64,000 bases of DNA, taken from assembly GCA_964407265.1 (NCBI GenBank), contig CAYOUV010000001.1:73182-137181 (forward strand), given 5' to 3'. The notes under the pieces were generated by a model. That model was not told the DNA's origin and ran no database searches. It worked only from the letters and a program-made list of their open reading frames with translations. Of this stretch, positions 25,920-34,659 are shown one piece after another. The position numbers and the translations under genes are program-made. This DNA comes from CAYOUV01 sp964407265. GTDB taxonomy: Bacteria > Chloroflexota > Anaerolineae > Anaerolineales > Villigracilaceae. The first letter of the stretch is position 1, and every line of letters starts with the position of its first letter.

Positions 25920-27107
25920 TCAATTTTGCAGGTTTTCAAATACCGCCGCAGCGCCCATGCCGCCGCCGATGCACATGGTCACCATGCCATATTTGGACTT
26001 GCGGCGGCCCATCTCGTACAAGGCTTGCGTGGTCAGCTTGGCACCGGTGCAGCCCAACGGATGACCCAGGGCAATCGCCCCGCCGTTGACGTTAACCTTC
26101 TCCTGGTCGAGTTCCAGCGTGCGCAGCACCGCCAAAGACTGGGCTGCGAAGGCTTCGTTGAGCTCAAACAGATCGATCTCGTCCTGTTTGAGCCCGGCTT
26201 TCTTGAGTGCCTTGGGGATGGCAACCACCGGGCCAATGCCCATCAATTCGGGTTCGACGCCGCCGACTGCGAAGGCGACAAAGCGCGCCAACGGCTTCAG
26301 GCCCAGCTTGGCAGCCTTCTCCGCCGACATGATCACCACGCCCGCTGCGCCGTCCGACATCTGGGACGAATTGCCAGCCGTGGCCGTGCCACCTTCCTTG
26401 AAAGCCGGTTTGAGCTTGGCCAGCGCTTCCAGGCTGGTATCGCCCCGCGGACCCTCGTCACGCTTGAAGGTAAACGTCCGCGTGACCTGCTTCTCATCCT
26501 CGTCCAGTTCAACAATCTCGACCTCAAGCGGTACCAGTTCCGGATCAAACAAGCCTGAATCCACCGCCTTGGCGGCCTTCAGGTTGGAATTCAACGCAAA
26601 AACGTCCTGGTCTTCGCGGGTGACCTTGTACTTTGCCGCTACATTTTCAGCTGTCAAACCCATGTTGGTATAGTAGCGTGGCAAATCCTGGGCGAAATAT
26701 GGATTAGGCGAAAACTTATATCCCGCCATCGGCACCATGGACATTGATTCAGCGCCACCTGCGATGGCTACCTCAATATCACCGGCCATGATCGCGTATG
26801 CCGCATGGGCGATACTTTGGACACCCGATGAGCAATAGCGGTTGATGGTCTCGCCGGGAACTGAGGTCGGCAGGCCTGCGCGCAGCGCCACCATGCGGGC
26901 CATGTTCATGCCCTGTTCGCCTTCCGGGAAGGCACAACCCAAAACCACATCATCGATCTCGGCCGGATCGAGGTTCGGTGTACGCTTGAGCAGTTCCTTG
27001 ACCACACTGGCCGCCATCTCGTCTGGCCTGACCGTGACCAAAGAGCCTCGCTTGGCTTTGCCAACCGGGGTGCGTACCGCACTTACAATTACAGCTTCTC
27101 TAGTCAT
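25920..27107 (-). CDS. fadA: Thiolase (acetyl-CoA acyltransferase)
   Basis: 395 residues, standard thiolase length. The nucleophilic Cys is in NRYCSSGVQS near residue 92, the His in NEAFAAQSL and GHPLGCTGA, and the second Cys in CIGGGMGAA. It cleaves 3-ketoacyl-CoA to acetyl-CoA and a shortened acyl-CoA. It begins 10 bases after the FadN-like gene with AGGAGG before its ATG, as in the B. subtilis fadN-fadA-fadE order. Confidence 0.95.
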   Translation of the reverse strand: MTREAVIVSAVRTPVGKAKRGSLVTVRPDEMAASVVKELLKRTPNLDPAEIDDVVLGCAFPEGEQGMNMARMVALRAGLPTSVPGETINRYCSSGVQSIAHAAYAIMAGDIEVAIAGGAESMSMVPMAGYKFSPNPYFAQDLPRYYTNMGLTAENVAAKYKVTREDQDVFALNSNLKAAKAVDSGLFDPELVPLEVEIVELDEDEKQVTRTFTFKRDEGPRGDTSLEALAKLKPAFKEGGTATAGNSSQMSDGAAGVVIMSAEKAAKLGLKPLARFVAFAVGGVEPELMGIGPVVAIPKALKKAGLKQDEIDLFELNEAFAAQSLAVLRTLELDQEKVNVNGGAIALGHPLGCTGAKLTTQALYEMGRRKSKYGMVTMCIGGGMGAAAVFENLQN

Positions 27108-27117
27108 CTCATACCTC

Positions 27118-29514
27118 CTAGTTGCGCAACGGTTTGCCGGTGTTCAGCAGGGACCACATACGTGCCTGAGTCTTCTCCTCGCCACACAGCGACAGGAATG
27201 CTTCACGCTCCAGGTCGAGGATGTATTGTTCGCTGACCCAGGCCGGCTTGGTCAAACCGCCACCGCTCATCACATAAGCCAGTTTTTGAGCAATCTGCAA
27301 ATCGTATTCGCTGATGTAGCCGCCGGCTTCGAAGGACCAGGCGCCGACTTGCAACGCACCCAGCATGTCACGCCCGGCAGCGTAGATTTTCTCAGGTGCC
27401 GGCGGATGATAGCCGCTGGCCACCAGGTGCAACACTTCCTTTTTAGCTTCAGCCAGCAAATGACCGCGATTCATCACGACCCGATCGCACCCACCCAAAA
27501 TTCCCATCTGGCGGGCTTCTTCGGCGCTGGTTGCCACCTTGGCCTGCCCGATCTGCAAAAATGCGCGCTGCAAGAAGGGCAGGACTTCAGCGTCCGGCGT
27601 TTTCATGGGCGGGTTGATGACCCGACGCATGATCTCCTTCGTACCACCGCCCGCCGGGATGACACCCGCACCCAGTTCAACCAGGCCAATGTATGTTTCA
27701 AGCGAGGCAACCACACGCGAAGCGTGCATGGTCACTTCGCAGCCGCCGCCCAGAGCCATCCCAGCCGGGGCGACCACGATTGGCTTTGGCGAGTAGCGCA
27801 TACGCATGTTCAGGTTTTGCAGCTTGAGGACTGCCTGGTCGAGCGTATCCCACATTGCTTGTTGGGCCGCGACCACTACCATGAAGAGATTGGCACCTGC
27901 GCTGAAATTATCCGCTTCATTCCCAATCACCAGGCCGTCAAAATCGGTCTCAGTACGGTTCAGGGCCTCAGTCACGACCTCAAAGATATCATCATCGAGG
28001 GCGTTCATTTTAGTGTGGAACTCTACCAGCCCCACGCCATCACCAATGTCATATAACGAGGCACCTGCGTTCTCGCTGATGGTTTTCTTGGAGGCTTTCA
28101 ACTCCGAGAGCAGCACCAGGCCGGGGGTAAACGCGATCTTGGTGTATTTCTTCTGGGTGACGTCATAGACACCGATCTTGCTCTTACCGGAGTATTGATA
28201 GAAGGTTTTATTTCCAGCCTTGAGCATGTCTTCCACCCAGGCAGCAGGAGCGTAACCTGCGGCTTTCATCTGTTCGACCACCTCTTTTACGCCCAGCATG
28301 TCCCAGGTCTCGAATGGACCCGCTGCGTGCCCAAAACCCCAGGTGATGGCATCATCAATCGGTTTGCCGGTGTCAGCCACTTCCGGCAATAGCACCGAAG
28401 CATATTGAAAACCCTGATAGGTCAAGGCTTTGACCAGCTCCGCAGCTTTATCGCTCTCGGCCAGCAGCGCTTTTAGACGCTCGCCCAGGTCTTCGATATC
28501 CTTGACTTTGCCGATTGAATCAAAACGCGGTTTCTCAGACGGGGTATGCTCGAGTGTTTTCAGGTCTAATGACCAGAATTCTTTCTTGCCGCCCTCGCCC
28601 TTGACCTGCTTGTAAAAACCGACCTTGGTCTTGTTGCCGAGCCAGCCACGTTCGACCATGGTGGCTATCAACTGATTAGGCGCTTCGGCTGTCAGATATG
28701 GCATCGCGTATTTATCATGCGGGATCGCCGGGGTCAGATTCTTGCCGACATGCTCCCAGACATCGATGCCGACCAGGTCAATCAGCCGGAAGGTTGCCGT
28801 CCTGGGACGTCCCATGAGCGGACCGGTGATGGCATCCACTTCATCGACGGTGTACCCGTGCTTGAGGATGTAATCCAGCGCAAAAGCACCTGTGCCAAAA
28901 GCAACACGATTGCCGATGAAGTTGGGTGTGTCCTTGCACAGGACAGTTCCCTTCCCCAGCCGGTACTCGCCAAAATGCCTGACAAATTCGATCACTTCCG
29001 GCAAAGTATCCGCGGTGGGAATGACCTCGAGCAGCTTTAAGTAGCGCGGTGGGTTGAAGAAGTGCATACCCAGGAAGTGCTGCCTGAAACTCTCCGAGCG
29101 GCCCTCAGCAATATCCTTGACCGGGATCCCGGAAGTGTTGGTGGCAACGATGGAAGTCGGTTTGCGGACCTTGTCAATCCGCGCCATCAGACCCTGCTTG
29201 ATCTTCAGGTTTTCGATGATGACTTCCAGGATGAAGTCCGCTTCCGCCACTACCTCAAAATCGTCTTCCAGGTTGCCGGCTTGAACCAGCGTAAACTGGT
29301 CGGACGAGGCGAACGAAGCCGGGCGGGATTTTCTAGCCGCCTCCAGACCAGCGTTGACAATCTTGTTGCGGGCAGCCTTATCCCCCGCCGGGGCTCCCTT
29401 TGGAAGGATATCCAGCAGAGTTACAGGGATGCCGGCGTTGGCCAGATGGGCCGCTAACGCCGCACCCATTGTCCCTGCCCCCACCACCACAGCTTTTTGA
29501 ATGTGGTATTTCAT
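27118..29514 (-). CDS. fadN: 3-hydroxyacyl-CoA dehydrogenase / enoyl-CoA hydratase, FadN type
   Basis: 798 residues from the ATG with AAGGAGAGG before it; a longer open frame of 23 codons has no such site. The dehydrogenase comes first (VVGAGTMGAALA, then the C-terminal 3HCDH domain with a repeat near residues 350-420) and the crotonase fold last (about 485-700, with ALGGGCEVTMHA and ELGAGVIPAGGG). This order is that of B. subtilis FadN (about 790 residues), the reverse of E. coli FadB. It performs hydration and NAD-dependent oxidation in beta-oxidation. Confidence 0.94.
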   Translation of the reverse strand: MKYHIQKAVVVGAGTMGAALAAHLANAGIPVTLLDILPKGAPAGDKAARNKIVNAGLEAARKSRPASFASSDQFTLVQAGNLEDDFEVVAEADFILEVIIENLKIKQGLMARIDKVRKPTSIVATNTSGIPVKDIAEGRSESFRQHFLGMHFFNPPRYLKLLEVIPTADTLPEVIEFVRHFGEYRLGKGTVLCKDTPNFIGNRVAFGTGAFALDYILKHGYTVDEVDAITGPLMGRPRTATFRLIDLVGIDVWEHVGKNLTPAIPHDKYAMPYLTAEAPNQLIATMVERGWLGNKTKVGFYKQVKGEGGKKEFWSLDLKTLEHTPSEKPRFDSIGKVKDIEDLGERLKALLAESDKAAELVKALTYQGFQYASVLLPEVADTGKPIDDAITWGFGHAAGPFETWDMLGVKEVVEQMKAAGYAPAAWVEDMLKAGNKTFYQYSGKSKIGVYDVTQKKYTKIAFTPGLVLLSELKASKKTISENAGASLYDIGDGVGLVEFHTKMNALDDDIFEVVTEALNRTETDFDGLVIGNEADNFSAGANLFMVVVAAQQAMWDTLDQAVLKLQNLNMRMRYSPKPIVVAPAGMALGGGCEVTMHASRVVASLETYIGLVELGAGVIPAGGGTKEIMRRVINPPMKTPDAEVLPFLQRAFLQIGQAKVATSAEEARQMGILGGCDRVVMNRGHLLAEAKKEVLHLVASGYHPPAPEKIYAAGRDMLGALQVGAWSFEAGGYISEYDLQIAQKLAYVMSGGGLTKPAWVSEQYILDLEREAFLSLCGEEKTQARMWSLLNTGKPLRN

Positions 29515-29591
29515 GTTTCCTCTCCTTCGAATGGGAAACCGGCATCCGGCAACAAATCTCGAATTCCGGATAACGATTCCCAAGTCCTCAT

Positions 29592-30857
29592 TTATCGAAG
29601 CTCACGACCGCTGTAGCCCAGGATCTGACGGGCCACTACCAGCCGGTTGATCTGTCCGGTGCCTTCATAAATATCGGTGATCTTGGCATCCCGGAACCAC
29701 TTTTCGAGCAAGAATTCCTGGCTATATCCGAGTGGCCCCATCAACTCTACCGCCTTCTGTGTGATCTTGGTAGTCACATCACCGGCTTTGACCTTGCTCA
29801 TCGATGATTCCAGCGCATTTGGTTTGGAATTATCTGCCATCCAGACTGCTTTGATAACCATCAGCCAACCAGCCCGCAGCATGATCTCCATGTCGATCAC
29901 ATCCCGTTCGATACTGGTCAGCTTGTTGCGCGGCAGTCCATAACGGACTTCGACTCCGTTCTCGGCCAGCTTCTCCTTGACAAATTCCAACGCTGCCCGC
30001 GCCACGCCGATACCGGTCGCCGCTACCAACGGACGGGTGGCATCGAAGGTTGCCATGGCTTTCTTGAAACCTTTTTCAGTCTTCTTTTCGACGGTCGGGC
30101 TGCCGAGAACATGGTCATAGGGCACACGCACATCCACCAGCGAAATGGCCGCTGTATCACTGGCGCGAATGCCCAATTTGTTTTCCAGTTTGGTGACCGT
30201 CACACCCGGAGTGCCCTGCTCGACGACAAAACCGCGCATGCCAGCACGGCCGGCGGACGGATCGATGGATGCCCAGACGACAATGAAACCTTTGCCGAAT
30301 TTCTCATTCGGGACGAGTGACTTGTGACCGCCAGTGACAAAGATCTTCTCGCCGTTGATGACCCACTCATTTGTCTTCTCGTCCAGCACTGCGTTCGTCT
30401 TGATCGCCGAGGTATCCGAGCCGGCACCCGATTCGGTCATGCACATGGCAGCAAAAGTCGGTAAATCGTCCGCAAAACGTGCCAGGAATTTCCGGTTCTG
30501 CTCCGGACTTGCCGCAGCCTGCACTGCTGCTGCCCCCAAGCCTCCGCCCGGTGTACACAGGTAGATACCCACATCCCCCCAGGAAAGCATTTCCAGCATG
30601 TGCGCCAGTAACTGGTAACCAATTGGCGGACGTTTGGGCTTGTTGGGATCTTCTTCCTTCTTTTCACTCTTGGGAGCGAGCGACCCGGCTCCCGTGGCCT
30701 TCATGGCAGTGTGCATGAACTCGATGTAGCCATATGGGATTTCATGCTCGTTTTCATCCATCTCGCGCGAAACCGAGCGCATCATATTTTCAGCGACCGT
30801 CTTCAGCACGTACTGCTGTTGCGCGATCGGTTTGGGGGTTTCAAATTCGATTGACAT
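29592..30857 (-). CDS. fadE: Acyl-CoA dehydrogenase with catalytic Glu
   Basis: 421 residues from ATG 30857 (GAGGAG 7 bases before). The FAD/acyl motif ESGAGSDTS is near residue 147, and the catalytic region near the C-terminus reads YEGTGQINR with the Glu base. A charged, Lys-rich insertion at about residues 55-75 is unusual for short-chain members. It introduces the 2,3 double bond and passes electrons to ETF, which is not encoded here. The preceding gene is a second acyl-CoA dehydrogenase lacking this Glu, so the pair may form a mixed oligomer. Confidence 0.93.
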   Translation of the reverse strand: MSIEFETPKPIAQQQYVLKTVAENMMRSVSREMDENEHEIPYGYIEFMHTAMKATGAGSLAPKSEKKEEDPNKPKRPPIGYQLLAHMLEMLSWGDVGIYLCTPGGGLGAAAVQAAASPEQNRKFLARFADDLPTFAAMCMTESGAGSDTSAIKTNAVLDEKTNEWVINGEKIFVTGGHKSLVPNEKFGKGFIVVWASIDPSAGRAGMRGFVVEQGTPGVTVTKLENKLGIRASDTAAISLVDVRVPYDHVLGSPTVEKKTEKGFKKAMATFDATRPLVAATGIGVARAALEFVKEKLAENGVEVRYGLPRNKLTSIERDVIDMEIMLRAGWLMVIKAVWMADNSKPNALESSMSKVKAGDVTTKITQKAVELMGPLGYSQEFLLEKWFRDAKITDIYEGTGQINRLVVARQILGYSGRELR

Positions 30858-30874
30858 ATCCAGCTCCTCATACC

Positions 30875-31972
30875 CTATACAATCGCCAGTCCGGTGAAAG
30901 TGGCAAAACCGCGTCCGTTGCGCATCCACATCTCGACCGGGTATTCGCGGATGTAGCCATAGCCTCCCAGGATCTGCACCGCACGGTCAGTCACCATCAT
31001 CACCATATCCATGGAGCCCATCGCCGATAAGTAAGCCTGCTTATAGGCATCTTCCGCACCGGTATCCAGCTTCCAGGCTGCCTCCCAATTGAAGACACGG
31101 CTGGCTTCAATTTCAGTTGCCATCTCGGCCAGCATAAAGGCGATGGCCTGCTTCTGGGCAATTTTGACCCCAAAGGCCTCACGCTCTTTGGCATAGTCGC
31201 GCGAGTATTCAAATGCTGCGTTGGCCACGCCAACTGCCAGTGCCGCTTGAGCAACCCAATGGGCAGCCAGGATCGGCTTGTAATCGTGTCCCGCTTCACC
31301 GCCCAGCCGGTTGGATTTGGGAACCCGAACGCCGTCCAATTTGACCCGGTACATCGGCAGCGCGTTCAAACTCATCAGCTTTTCTCGTTCATCAGCGACT
31401 GATAAGCCTTTCGCCCCCCTGGAGACGATAAATCCCTGTGTCTGGCCGTCCAGGCTGGCGTAGACGATCATGGCTGCGGCATCCTTGGCAAAAGGCACAA
31501 AGGCTTTCTCGCCGTTCAAGACATAATCTGCGCCATCGGCTTTGGCCTTGGTTTGCAGATCGTTCGGGTCGAAGTCAAATTTATATTCCAGCAAGGCAGC
31601 AGTGTAAGGCTGCCAGTCGGCTTCGATCACCGGGGGGATGAACTGCTGCTTCTGCGCCTCGGTACCGGCAAGCAAGATCGGCGTAACGAAGAGCGAAGGG
31701 GTCATTACGGCCAGCGTCCCCGCCAGATCGCCATAGGCCATCTCTTCGGCCGCCAAGACACCCGTTACGGAGGATTGCTCCCCGAATCCGCCGTAGGCTT
31801 CCGGGATGGAGGCTTGCAAGACCCCCAGTTCCCAGCCTTTGCTGACCACTTTTTGCGGAAGTTTTCCCTCCTCCTCCGCATCGTGGCCAGCCGGTCGCAG
31901 ATCATTGGCTGCATACCGGTTGACCGCTTCGATCAGCATTTGCTGTTCTTCATTGGGTTCAAACGAATACAT
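30875..31972 (-). CDS. Acyl-CoA dehydrogenase-like subunit lacking the YEGT catalytic Glu
   Basis: 365 residues from ATG 31972 (AAGGAGA before it); a longer open frame lies inside the MBL gene. It keeps the dehydrogenase fold, with REAFGVKIAQKQAI and GGYGYIREYPVE, but ends soon after FTGLAI where active members have YEGT, so the Glu base is missing at that place. Similar inactive halves occur in the heteromeric steroid-degradation dehydrogenases of mycobacteria (ChsE1-ChsE2 type). It starts 14 bases inside the MBL gene and ends 17 bases before the active dehydrogenase. Confidence 0.88.
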   Translation of the reverse strand: MYSFEPNEEQQMLIEAVNRYAANDLRPAGHDAEEEGKLPQKVVSKGWELGVLQASIPEAYGGFGEQSSVTGVLAAEEMAYGDLAGTLAVMTPSLFVTPILLAGTEAQKQQFIPPVIEADWQPYTAALLEYKFDFDPNDLQTKAKADGADYVLNGEKAFVPFAKDAAAMIVYASLDGQTQGFIVSRGAKGLSVADEREKLMSLNALPMYRVKLDGVRVPKSNRLGGEAGHDYKPILAAHWVAQAALAVGVANAAFEYSRDYAKEREAFGVKIAQKQAIAFMLAEMATEIEASRVFNWEAAWKLDTGAEDAYKQAYLSAMGSMDMVMMVTDRAVQILGGYGYIREYPVEMWMRNGRGFATFTGLAIV

Positions 31973-33032
31973 AGCTCTTCTCCTTTGGTAGGATCTCAGA
32001 ATCCAAAACTTTCTGGATGCGGTGGTAGCGAACCGCCGCAAACTTCCCACTGTCATCTACTTCGTCCAGGTTGGTAATCTCCAGCAATCCGCGCTGGTAA
32101 AGGTGTTCAACGTAGGCTCCAACTTTTTCCAACACCAGCAATTCGTTGTACCCTGCCATGCCATGGTAAATTTGTCCAGTGATCTCAGCGATCGTGCGCG
32201 GCGTATCGAGCGTATCGAGTACCTGGCGGATACGTTGTGCCAGGTGCCCGCGGATGTCCTCCACGCGGGCGTGTAAATCATCGATCGGATCGTCGTGTCC
32301 GCTCAAAATCAGGCGGGAACCCTTCGCCCAATGCTGCAGAATGGTCAACGATTCAAGATAATGGCGCAGGCCCATATAGGGTGTCAATTCCTCGGGAGAT
32401 TGGTGCGGCGTGATGCCCGACAGTACATTATCACCACTAAAAACGACATCATCCAGACGGATGGCGACATGCCCCGGACAGTGTCCCGGGAGATGGATCA
32501 TCTCAAAAGGACCGACCTGCATGTCTACTGCTTCATACGTGAAATCGACCGGGACTGAATGATAGAAGGCTTTGGTAAAGCGGTACATTTGGATCAGTTG
32601 ACCCCGTTGTTCACCCGGGACGCCGGCTGTTTCGAGATATGCTTCCAGTCGACGGCTCATCAGCGCCAGGCGCTCCTCGTGGCGCGTCAGGGTCTGCAAG
32701 TCAAGTTCGTGCACCCCCACCAGAGCTGAGGTGTGGTCACGCAGGTAAACCAGCCCGCTAAAATGGTCAATATGCCCGTGCGTGATCAGGATGTGAGTCA
32801 GGTCGTTGAAGCGGAGGTCGCTACCGGCTTCAGCATTGACCCGTCGCAGCCCCTCTTCCAGGCTGGCAATCGACTGGTCACTACCCGATCCAGTATCGAT
32901 CAACACACGTAAATCGTCTGTTAAAACCAAATAGGCATAAGCCCAAAAATTTGGAAAAGCCTCGACCGGCAAGCGAAATACATGTGCTCCCCCTGAAGTT
33001 TCAAATCGCTGGAAAGAATGCGTGGCTGCCAT
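31959..33032 (-). CDS. MBL-fold metallohydrolase
   Basis: 357 residues. The binuclear metal motif is THGHIDH near residue 90, with further ligands in GHCPGH and a late GHD. The C-terminal third is helical and wHTH-like, as in the LACTB2/glyoxalase II-like group with a winged-helix tail. It probably hydrolyses a thioester or related acyl compound, fitting its place between tetR and the dehydrogenases. It overlaps the next gene by 14 bases. Confidence 0.87.
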   Translation of the reverse strand: MAATHSFQRFETSGGAHVFRLPVEAFPNFWAYAYLVLTDDLRVLIDTGSGSDQSIASLEEGLRRVNAEAGSDLRFNDLTHILITHGHIDHFSGLVYLRDHTSALVGVHELDLQTLTRHEERLALMSRRLEAYLETAGVPGEQRGQLIQMYRFTKAFYHSVPVDFTYEAVDMQVGPFEMIHLPGHCPGHVAIRLDDVVFSGDNVLSGITPHQSPEELTPYMGLRHYLESLTILQHWAKGSRLILSGHDDPIDDLHARVEDIRGHLAQRIRQVLDTLDTPRTIAEITGQIYHGMAGYNELLVLEKVGAYVEHLYQRGLLEITNLDEVDDSGKFAAVRYHRIQKVLDSEILPKEKSYVFV

Positions 33033-33037
33033 CGGTT

Positions 33038-33607
33038 TTAGTCACTTTTCGTGAGCAGACCGTTCATAAAGAGGGAGGCGTACTGATCTGTAATTTTTTC
33101 GATTGACATTGGGCCATTTGGCCGATACCAGGTGATGGTCCAATTCATCATCCCTAACAGAGCGCGGGCAGCCAAGGATGGGTCGGAGCAGGTCAAGGTG
33201 CCATCTTGCACGCCTTGACGAATTAAATCCCGCCACAAAGCCTCAAAACGATCTCGGTTGGGCACATGGCGGGCATGCAACGCTGGGTCCAGGGAGCGAT
33301 GCTCCAACAACAGGACAGCGGCCAGGTCGATTTGCTCGGTCAGGGCGCCCAAATAAGCCTGCATCATCTGGCGCAGTTTCTCGTCGGTTGGGAGGGATTG
33401 GGTTGAAATTGCCGAAATACGTTCGAAGAGCAGTTCGAGGGCGCGATCCAGCAAGTTGATCAGGATCTCTTGTTTACTGGAAACATGGTAATACAGGCTG
33501 GCCTTCTGGAGGTTTACCGCCTCGGCGATATCCTGCATCGACGCAGCATGATATCCTTTTTGACGGAAGATTTGTGCTGCAGCATCAAGTATGTCATCGC
33601 GTGTCAT
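33038..33607 (-). CDS. TetR-family regulator of the beta-oxidation operon
   Basis: 189 residues. The N-terminal helix-turn-helix (DAAAQIFRQKGYHAASMQDIAEAV, split here only by its turn) is typical TetR_N. The C-terminal domain resembles the TetR_C family of fatty-acid regulators such as FadR/KstR2. It is the first gene of the operon, 5 bases before the MBL gene, and a palindrome sits just upstream of its start, so it likely represses its own operon and is released by an acyl-CoA. That ligand is inferred from context. Confidence 0.92.
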   Translation of the reverse strand: MTRDDILDAAAQIFRQKGYHAASMQDIAEAVNLQKASLYYHVSSKQEILINLLDRALELLFERISAISTQSLPTDEKLRQMMQAYLGALTEQIDLAAVLLLEHRSLDPALHARHVPNRDRFEALWRDLIRQGVQDGTLTCSDPSLAARALLGMMNWTITWYRPNGPMSIEKITDQYASLFMNGLLTKSD

Positions 33608-33618
33608 GCTTCACTCCC

Positions 33619-33636
33619 TACCGAACGGTCGGTAGT
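33619..33636 (-). promoter_or_regulatory. TetR-type operator
   Basis: An 18-base palindrome with arms CTACCGAAC and GGTCGGTAG (8 of 9 pairs). It begins 12 bases before the tetR start codon and overlaps the expected transcription start, so bound regulator would block the promoter. ACCGACCG-type sites are common for TetR fatty-acid regulators. Confidence 0.8.
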
Positions 33637-33640
33637 TTAA

Positions 33641-33668
33641 GCATACCAGAATCCATTTCCCAGGTCAA
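33641..33668 (-). promoter_or_regulatory. Promoter of the beta-oxidation operon
   Basis: On the minus strand TTGACC (33663-33668) and TATGCT (33641-33646) are 16 bases apart, directly upstream of the operator. Confidence 0.8.
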
Positions 33669-33712
33669 GGGGGCAGGTGTTAAATTGAGATTAAAACTAC
33701 CTGAAATAGATA

Positions 33713-33730
33713 TGCTATAATGAATTTATG
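33713..33730 (+). promoter_or_regulatory. Extended -10 element placed for a leaderless mRNA
   Basis: TGC-TATAAT (33713-33721) is an extended -10. The ATG at 33728 is 6 bases past it, where transcription should start, and there is no Shine-Dalgarno. Confidence 0.6.
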
Positions 33731-34177
33731 AACTCTGAGGTACCAAACTCCCCACAGACGCCTGTTTCCGCAGAATCCACATCAAAAGAAACAGCGCGCC
33801 GCCAACAGACGATCCTGATTGTGGTGATTGTCCTGGCCGTCCTGTTTTTGGCCGGGATCATCGTCGCAGTTTGGGCGTTACTGCAGCCCGGTACACCTAC
33901 AGAACGCATTCGCGATATCTTTATCATCTTCATGGCTTTCGAATCGCTGGTAATTGGCGCAGCGCTGATTATCCTGATTGTCCAGGTAGCCAGTCTGATC
34001 AACCTGCTGCAGAATGAGGTACGCCCGATCCTTGAGGCCACCAACGAGACCGTCCACACCTTGCGCGGCACAACCGCATTTTTAAGTGAAAACGTCGTTG
34101 AGCCGGTCATTAAACTCAATACCTATATGGCCGGATTACAACGTATGTTAGAATTAATCGGAATGAAACGTAAATAA
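33728..34177 (+). CDS. Small membrane protein, function unknown
   Basis: 149 residues with two membrane helices (about 27-50 and 64-88) and a helical C-terminus with NEVRPILEATNETVHTL, resembling DUF948-type proteins. A Ser/Thr/Glu-rich N-terminal tail precedes the first helix. It is followed after 27 bases by a YtxH-like protein, a pairing also seen for DUF948 and YtxH in Gram-positive bacteria, where both are linked to stress. Role unknown. Confidence 0.7.
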   Translation: MNSEVPNSPQTPVSAESTSKETARRQQTILIVVIVLAVLFLAGIIVAVWALLQPGTPTERIRDIFIIFMAFESLVIGAALIILIVQVASLINLLQNEVRPILEATNETVHTLRGTTAFLSENVVEPVIKLNTYMAGLQRMLELIGMKRK

Positions 34178-34204
34178 TTCAGAATATTTGAAAGGAGAGA
34201 AAGC

Positions 34205-34591
34205 ATGTCTGACAGAGATGAATTTGGTGCCTTCCTAGTAGGGTTTATTGTCGGCGGTTTAAGCGGCGCTATTGCTTCATTATTACTTGCACCTCAATCC
34301 GGGGAGGAAACCCGGGCATTGATCAAGGATAAAAGCATCGAATTGCGTGATAAAGCCGCGACTTCTGCTGAAGATGTAATCGCCCGCGCTGAGGCAGCAG
34401 CTGCAGAAGCACGTGCGCGTGCCGAAGAATTGTCAAATGAGTTACGCGCGCGTGGTGAAAGTGTTTACCAAGATGTCCGTGAGCGTGGGGAGAGCGTTGT
34501 CAAAGAAGTCCGCGAACGCGGTGAAAATGTAGTCGAAGCCGCCAAGAAACCGGCCTCGAAAACTTCCAAAGGCAAATCCGCCGAGGCATAA
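34205..34591 (+). CDS. YtxH-family protein with three 11-residue repeats
   Basis: 128 residues. A Gly-rich membrane helix (residues 8-28, GAFLVGFIVGGLSGAIASLL) and the motif LAPQSGEETR are the YtxH signature. From residue 57 it is an Ala/Arg/Glu-rich helix, and residues 81-113 are three 11-mers beginning RARGES, RERGES and RERGEN, an amphipathic hendecad pattern. YtxH proteins are small stress-linked membrane proteins. AAAGGAGAG precedes the ATG. Confidence 0.85.
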   Translation: MSDRDEFGAFLVGFIVGGLSGAIASLLLAPQSGEETRALIKDKSIELRDKAATSAEDVIARAEAAAAEARARAEELSNELRARGESVYQDVRERGESVVKEVRERGENVVEAAKKPASKTSKGKSAEA

Positions 34592-34610
34592 CCTGATCCA
34601 GTCTGCATGC

Positions 34611-34643
34611 AAGGGTTTGATCACAGCAGGTGGTCAAACCCTT
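34611..34643 (+). terminator. Intrinsic terminator after ytxH-like gene
   Basis: A 14-bp stem (34611-34624 with 34630-34643, one G-T pair), a five-base loop and tail ATTTTGTT. Confidence 0.82.
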
Positions 34644-34659
34644 ATTTTGTTGCCCTGAG

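Noticed and set aside
26842..28056. 404-residue open frame on the plus strand
   Set aside because: Antisense to thiolase and FadN genes; produced by codon bias of GC-rich genes.
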